Source of the DNA: Pseudomonas sp. GD03919
GTDB lineage: Bacteria > Pseudomonadota > Gammaproteobacteria > Pseudomonadales > Pseudomonadaceae
DNA: 64,000 bases
Direction of reading: 5' to 3'
NCBI RefSeq assembly: GCF_029814935.1
Contig: NZ_CP104582.1
Location: forward strand, 558,001 to 622,000
The first letter of the stretch is position 1. Each line of letters begins with the position of its first letter. Below, in pieces: positions 60,414-64,000 of this stretch. The position numbers and the translations under genes are program-made. The notes below the pieces were generated by a model, which was given only the letters and a program-made list of their open reading frames with translations, was not told the origin of the DNA and made no database searches.

Positions 60414-61633
60414 TGTACGCGCGCATGATCCGTCAAAACCTACTCGCAGCCCTGGATGATTCGCCGGTCGTGCTGGTCAACGGCGCCCGCCAGACCGGCA
60501 AGAGTACGCTGATCCAAAACCTCGGCCGCGAGGCGACTTACTACACCTTCGACGACCCGGCTGTGCTGGCAGCCGCGCAGGTTGATCCCTTCGGTTTCAT
60601 CAACGCACTCAAGGGGGCGGTCTGTCTCGATGAGGTGCAGCGTGCTCCTGGGGTGTTCCTAGCGATCAAGGCGGCGGTGGATCGTGACCGTACCCCTGGG
60701 CGTTTCCTGCTGACCGGCTCGGCCAATGTGCTGTTGCTGCCGCAGATTGCCGACTCTCTAGCTGGGCGTATGGAGGTGCTGAACCTGTGGCCTTTGGCGC
60801 AAAGCGAAATCGAGCGTCAGCCCCTTAGCATGATTGATCGACTGTTCAGTGGCCAGATGCCGGATAAGTGCCATTTCGAGCGGCAGGACTTCATCGCGAG
60901 GCTGAGTCGTGGAGGCTATCCGGAGGCGCTGAGTCGTTCCGGCGAGCGGCGGCGGGAAGCCTGGTTCGAGAGTTATCTCCATACGATCTTGCAGCGTGAC
61001 GTTCGCGACCTGGCCCAGATCGAAGGGCTGACGGAGATGCCGCGACTGATGCAGCTGCTGGGCGCCCGCAGTGGCGGACTGCTCAATGCCGCCGAGCTGT
61101 CGCGTTCGACGGGCATTCCGCAGACCACGCTCAAGCGCTATCTGACTCTGTTGGAGACCCTTTTTCTCGTGCGTCAGGTTCCGGCCTGGTCATCCAATCT
61201 CGGCAAACGACTACAGAAATCGCCCAAGCTGTTCGTGACCGACTACGGCTTGATGGCCCACTTACAGGGCTTGAGCGAAGCCGGCATGGCGGCTGGACTG
61301 GGGTTACCGGGGGACTTGGTGGAGGACTTCGTGCATGCCGAGCTGGTCAAGCATCAGAGCTGGTCAGATTTGCGTACGCGGCTGATGCATTACCGTACCT
61401 CCACCGGAGTAGAGGTGGACTTCGTGCTGGAGAACCGTCGTGGCGATCTGGTTGGCATCGAGGTCAAGGCAGCGGCCACTATCAGTGGCAAGGACTTCAA
61501 CGGGCTTCGTCATCTACGCGAGATTACGCCGCAGCAGTTCAAGCGTGGCGTGGTGTTCTACTCGGGCGATCAGGTCGTGCCTTTCGATGAACAACTGGTG
61601 GCAGTGCCGCTCGCACTGTTTTGGTCAGATTGA
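60413..61633 (+). CDS. AAA-type ATPase with DUF4143 domain
   Basis: A 406-residue protein. The N-terminal AAA_14 ATPase has Walker A GARQTGKST (residues 24-32) and Walker B AVCLDEVQRAP. The C-terminal DUF4143 half (about 190-390) includes a winged-helix-like segment (LLNAAELSRSTGIPQTTLKR) and a nuclease-like VDFVLENRRGDLVGIEVKAA. The family is widespread in accessory DNA; its function is unproven, with a toxin-antitoxin or DNA-processing role suggested. A palindromic operator precedes it. Lone gene beside a possible plasmid origin. Confidence 0.88.
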   Translation: MYARMIRQNLLAALDDSPVVLVNGARQTGKSTLIQNLGREATYYTFDDPAVLAAAQVDPFGFINALKGAVCLDEVQRAPGVFLAIKAAVDRDRTPGRFLLTGSANVLLLPQIADSLAGRMEVLNLWPLAQSEIERQPLSMIDRLFSGQMPDKCHFERQDFIARLSRGGYPEALSRSGERRREAWFESYLHTILQRDVRDLAQIEGLTEMPRLMQLLGARSGGLLNAAELSRSTGIPQTTLKRYLTLLETLFLVRQVPAWSSNLGKRLQKSPKLFVTDYGLMAHLQGLSEAGMAAGLGLPGDLVEDFVHAELVKHQSWSDLRTRLMHYRTSTGVEVDFVLENRRGDLVGIEVKAAATISGKDFNGLRHLREITPQQFKRGVVFYSGDQVVPFDEQLVAVPLALFWSD

Positions 61634-61915
61634 GCGACACTCGCGGTTATCTGTCTGTGCTGCCGGCTAGTTTGGTAGTTCTCGTTGTATCGGCCTGTGT
61701 TGCCTAGTTGCCCATCTGGGCATAACAGCCTCAGAAGACAGCCATCTCTCACGGCGCCTTGGATGTTGGCATCGGTGGGCCTAGGTAGGCACCGCGCAGC
61801 GTCATGCGGTCAAAGCTATAGACATGCCCATGTTTATTTTCCATCGAAAGGTTAAAACCACCGGCTTTCAGCCGGTGAGCTTTAGCGCCACCATGCGGGG
61901 CTGGAGGGCAAGCGC

Positions 61916-62347
61916 ATGGATTACAGATACGGCAGTCATACGGTCTACCAGATCGAGTATCACTTTGTTTGGGTGACTAAGTACCGATACAAGGTGCTCA
62001 GCGGTGAGGTTGCTGAGCGAGTGCGAGAGCTGGTGAGACAGACGTGCGAAGCATTTGAAATTCGGATTGTGAAAGGTGTGGTGAGCAAGGATCACGTGCA
62101 TATTCTGGTGAGCAGTCCGCCGAATTTGGCGCCGAGTGAGATCATGAGGCGGATCAAGGGGCGTACGGCGAGCAAGCTTTTCGAGGAGTTTCCCCATCTG
62201 AAAAAGCGCTATTGGGGGCAGCATTTTTGGGGTCGCGGGTACTTTTGCGCGACGGTTGGGCAGATGACGGAAGAGATGATCAAGCAGTATCTGGAGCATC
62301 ATTTTGAGCCGAGCCCGAACGATAATTTCAGGATGGAGCCTGACTGA
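61916..62347 (+). CDS. tnpA: IS200/IS605-family TnpA transposase
   Basis: A 143-residue Y1 transposase: SHTVYQIEYHFVWVTKYRY at the N-terminus, the HUH metal motif in SKDHVHILVS, and the nucleophile Tyr in TEEMIKQYLEHHF. It excises single-stranded element DNA at terminal hairpins. Length is normal and the gene is intact, but its right end has been displaced by IS5. Confidence 0.92.
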   Translation: MDYRYGSHTVYQIEYHFVWVTKYRYKVLSGEVAERVRELVRQTCEAFEIRIVKGVVSKDHVHILVSSPPNLAPSEIMRRIKGRTASKLFEEFPHLKKRYWGQHFWGRGYFCATVGQMTEEMIKQYLEHHFEPSPNDNFRMEPD

Positions 62348-62402
62348 TCCGACGCGTCGTTCAGTCGACGCGTATCCGGACTTTCAGTCCGTAAGTCACT
62401 AA

Positions 62403-63733
62403 CAGGCCGTTGAAAAAAGCCAGAGCCCGCGTGGCTCTGGCAAAATGGCGGCCATCCTCTTCTGCCGAAGCCAGCCCAAGCCGATGCGTGGACTCGACCT
62501 CAAACAAAACGAGCTGTTCAGTTATACGACGCTGGAGCAGCGCATCCCGAACGATCACCCGCTGCGTCCCCTGCGAGGCCTGGTCGATACCGTTCTGGCT
62601 TCGATGGATCGGGACTTCGACGGGCTGTACTCCACCCTGGGACGGGCCTCGATTGCGCCGGAGCGGCTGCTGCGCGCCTCGTTGCTGCAGGTGATTTACA
62701 CCATTCGCTCCGAGCGGCAGTTGGTCGAGCAGATTGATTTCAACCTGCTGTTTCGCTGGTTCGTCGGCTTGTCGATGGACGAGCGCATGTGGGATCACTC
62801 GACCTTCAGCCAGAACCGTGACCGCTTGTTCAACCAGGATGTAGCGCGGCTGTTCTTCCAGCGCATCAAGTCGCTGGCCGCATGGTCCGAGTACGCCAGC
62901 AACGAGCATTTCAGCGTCGATGGCACGCTGATCGACGCCTGGGCCTCGCACAAGTCCTTTATCAAGAAGGATGGCGGCGACCCACCGGAGGATGGCACGC
63001 GCAACCCCGATGCCGACTTCAAGGGCGAGAAGCGCAGCAACGCGACCCACCAATCGACCAGCGATCCCGAGGCCCGGCTGGCGCGCAAGAGCAATGGCGA
63101 TGCCAGTCGTCTGGCGCACATGGCCCACACGATGATGGAGCACCGCAACGGTCTGATCGTGGATGTGGAATGCACCGAGTTCAATGGACGTGCCGAGGTA
63201 GAGGCGGCGCTGGAGATGCTGGAGCGCACGGCCAAGCCGGGCAGCACGGTAGGTGCAGACAAGAATTACGACCAGAAGCGTTTCGTGCAGAGGGCGCGCG
63301 AGCTGAAAGTGACACCGCATGTGGCGCAGAAGCGCAAGGGCAGCGCCATCGATGGGCGCACCACGCGGCATCCGGGGTATGCCGCCAGCCAGAAGATCCG
63401 CAAGCGGATCGAAGAAGGTTTTGGCTGGCTGAAGACGGTTGGCGGCCTGCGCAAGACCAAGCTGATCGGTCGCGCCAAGCTGAGTGCTCAGTTATTGCTG
63501 GGTTTCTCGGTCTACAACCTGATCCGACTGGGTAGCCTGTCGGGTTGGTGGCGAGGATCGCATGTATAGGGCGAGTTACGCCCAAAAAACACCGAAAGGC
63601 GTGAACGTGGTGCTGAAACCTGTCAAAAAGGCCTGAAGTCAGGCCTTGTGTGGACTCCGTTAGGCCAAAGCGCTTGAAAAAGCGCCAAACCGGACGGGTT
63701 GGGGCAGTTGAAGCCGAGTTTTTCAACGGCCTG
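62403..63733 (+). mobile_element. IS5-family insertion sequence
   Basis: A 1331-bp element with termini CAGGCCGTTGAAAAA and TTTTTCAACGGCCTG (perfect 15-bp inverted repeat) flanked by the 4-bp duplication CTAA (62399-62402 and 63734-63737). It shares its termini with the MITE at 22286-22470. One transposase gene fills the centre. Confidence 0.93.
62484..63569 (+). CDS. IS5-family transposase
   Basis: A 361-residue DDE transposase (ATG 62484; 62445 is an alternative). N-terminal FSYTTLEQRIPNDHPLRPLR and LLFRWFVGLSMDERMW are the InsH-like domain; the catalytic residues lie in HFSVDGTLIDAW, VGADKNYD and RIEEGFGWLK. It looks intact and could also mobilise the MITE. Confidence 0.93.
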   Translation: MRGLDLKQNELFSYTTLEQRIPNDHPLRPLRGLVDTVLASMDRDFDGLYSTLGRASIAPERLLRASLLQVIYTIRSERQLVEQIDFNLLFRWFVGLSMDERMWDHSTFSQNRDRLFNQDVARLFFQRIKSLAAWSEYASNEHFSVDGTLIDAWASHKSFIKKDGGDPPEDGTRNPDADFKGEKRSNATHQSTSDPEARLARKSNGDASRLAHMAHTMMEHRNGLIVDVECTEFNGRAEVEAALEMLERTAKPGSTVGADKNYDQKRFVQRARELKVTPHVAQKRKGSAIDGRTTRHPGYAASQKIRKRIEEGFGWLKTVGGLRKTKLIGRAKLSAQLLLGFSVYNLIRLGSLSGWWRGSHV

Positions 63734-63823
63734 CTAACCCACCGACTTCAGTCGGTGGTTGTTGAGTCAGCCCCAAAACGACAAAAGGCCAGCGCAGTGG
63801 CTGACCTAAGTCGTTGTTTCATA

Positions 63824-63868
63824 TGGTGGGCCCACACGGACTCGAACCGTGGACCAAAGGATTATGAG
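63824..63868 (-). other. Right attachment site: 3' half of a CAT-anticodon tRNA gene
   Basis: Direct repeat of 39089-39133 with one mismatch; the T-stem is fully paired here. The bases to the right (GTTGCCTGG) cannot form the anticodon stem, so the tRNA is not complete in this window. 63869-64000 shows no gene and ends in CTGTACCGCCA, which recalls the repeat before the first integrase. Confidence 0.82.
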
Positions 63869-64000
63869 TTGCCTGGAAACGCTGCAAGCCCAGTGAAGTC
63901 GGGCGTAGCTTAGCGTAGGTACAGCTAGCTGAAAGCAGCGTCGTAGAGCGGGTTAAGCGTAATTCGGCGAAATCTGCAAAAGCTGAGCGCTGTACCGCCA

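Larger units (their letters stand above)
61858..63766 (+). mobile_element. IS200/IS605-type element interrupted by IS5
   Basis: The left end has a hairpin CACCGGC-TTTCA-GCCGGTG (61859-61877) 39 bp before tnpA. The right end hairpin CCACCGAC-TTCA-GTCGGTGG is at 63739-63758, separated from tnpA by the whole IS5 element inserted at 62403. Without IS5 and one copy of its CTAA duplication the element would be about 575 bp. Exact cleavage sites cannot be defined here. Confidence 0.75.

Overview
The window reads as chromosomal DNA of a GC-rich gammaproteobacterium, almost certainly a Pseudomonas outside the aeruginosa group (for example the mendocina/oleovorans lineage). The reasons are a TtgABC efflux operon with a divergent TtgR-type repressor and a recognisable TtgR operator, an OprC/PCu(A)C copper cluster, a complete pelABCDEFG operon and Pseudomonas-style REP palindromes. 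The species cannot be fixed from the sequence alone.

Region 1 (1-8149) is accessory DNA dominated by metal genes: the end of a DUF411 protein, an OprD-type porin, a DUF2790 protein, a truncated CusA fused to a truncated RelE toxin gene, a RarD-type transporter, and a CsoR-family repressor facing a His-rich protein / HupE-UreJ / membrane-anchor operon across a G-tract operator. It stops at 8149 in a terminus that closely resembles the left end of Tn7, with three spaced repeats like TnsB-binding sites. The left part of the window is therefore best read as cargo of a Tn7-like transposon. Next to the terminus lies a 5'-truncated, frameshifted DUF2326 (ABC-3C-type defence) gene.

Region 2 (about 9442-39060) looks like core chromosome. 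It holds TlpA-like reductase, EEP-family phosphatase/nuclease, SDR, NYN, DEDDh exonuclease, RhlE helicase, a CheC-type response regulator with a PAS protein, flavoprotein, class V aminotransferase, histone-deacetylase-like enzyme, TesB, HAD phosphatase, ttgABC/ttgR, a copper uptake and trafficking cluster (DUF2946, PepSY, PCuAC, OprC, cytochrome b561), a broken sigma-54 regulator and a diguanylate cyclase. REP-like palindromes fill several gaps and an IS5-derived MITE lies at 22286-22470. Some genes are damaged: an amino-acid-binding-type protein with a shortened G run, a PepSY protein with an apparent internal deletion, and the sigma-54 regulator.

Region 3 (39089-63868) is bounded by two 45-bp direct repeats (44/45 identical) of the 3' half of a CAT-anticodon tRNA gene, with a tyrosine integrase and an AlpA regulator just inside the left copy. 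It is an integrative island, possibly one of a tandem pair. It contains gene debris (AMP-binding and RhuM fragments), an alpha-ketoglutaric semialdehyde dehydrogenase, the whole pel exopolysaccharide operon with FleQ-like boxes upstream of pelA, a glutathione S-transferase, an IS1595 element, an iteron/DnaA-box region resembling a plasmid origin, a DUF4143 ATPase and an IS5 element nested in an IS200/IS605 element. The most notable point is that the pel operon lies between the two attachment-site copies. Whether it arrived with the island is an inference that needs comparison with other genomes.
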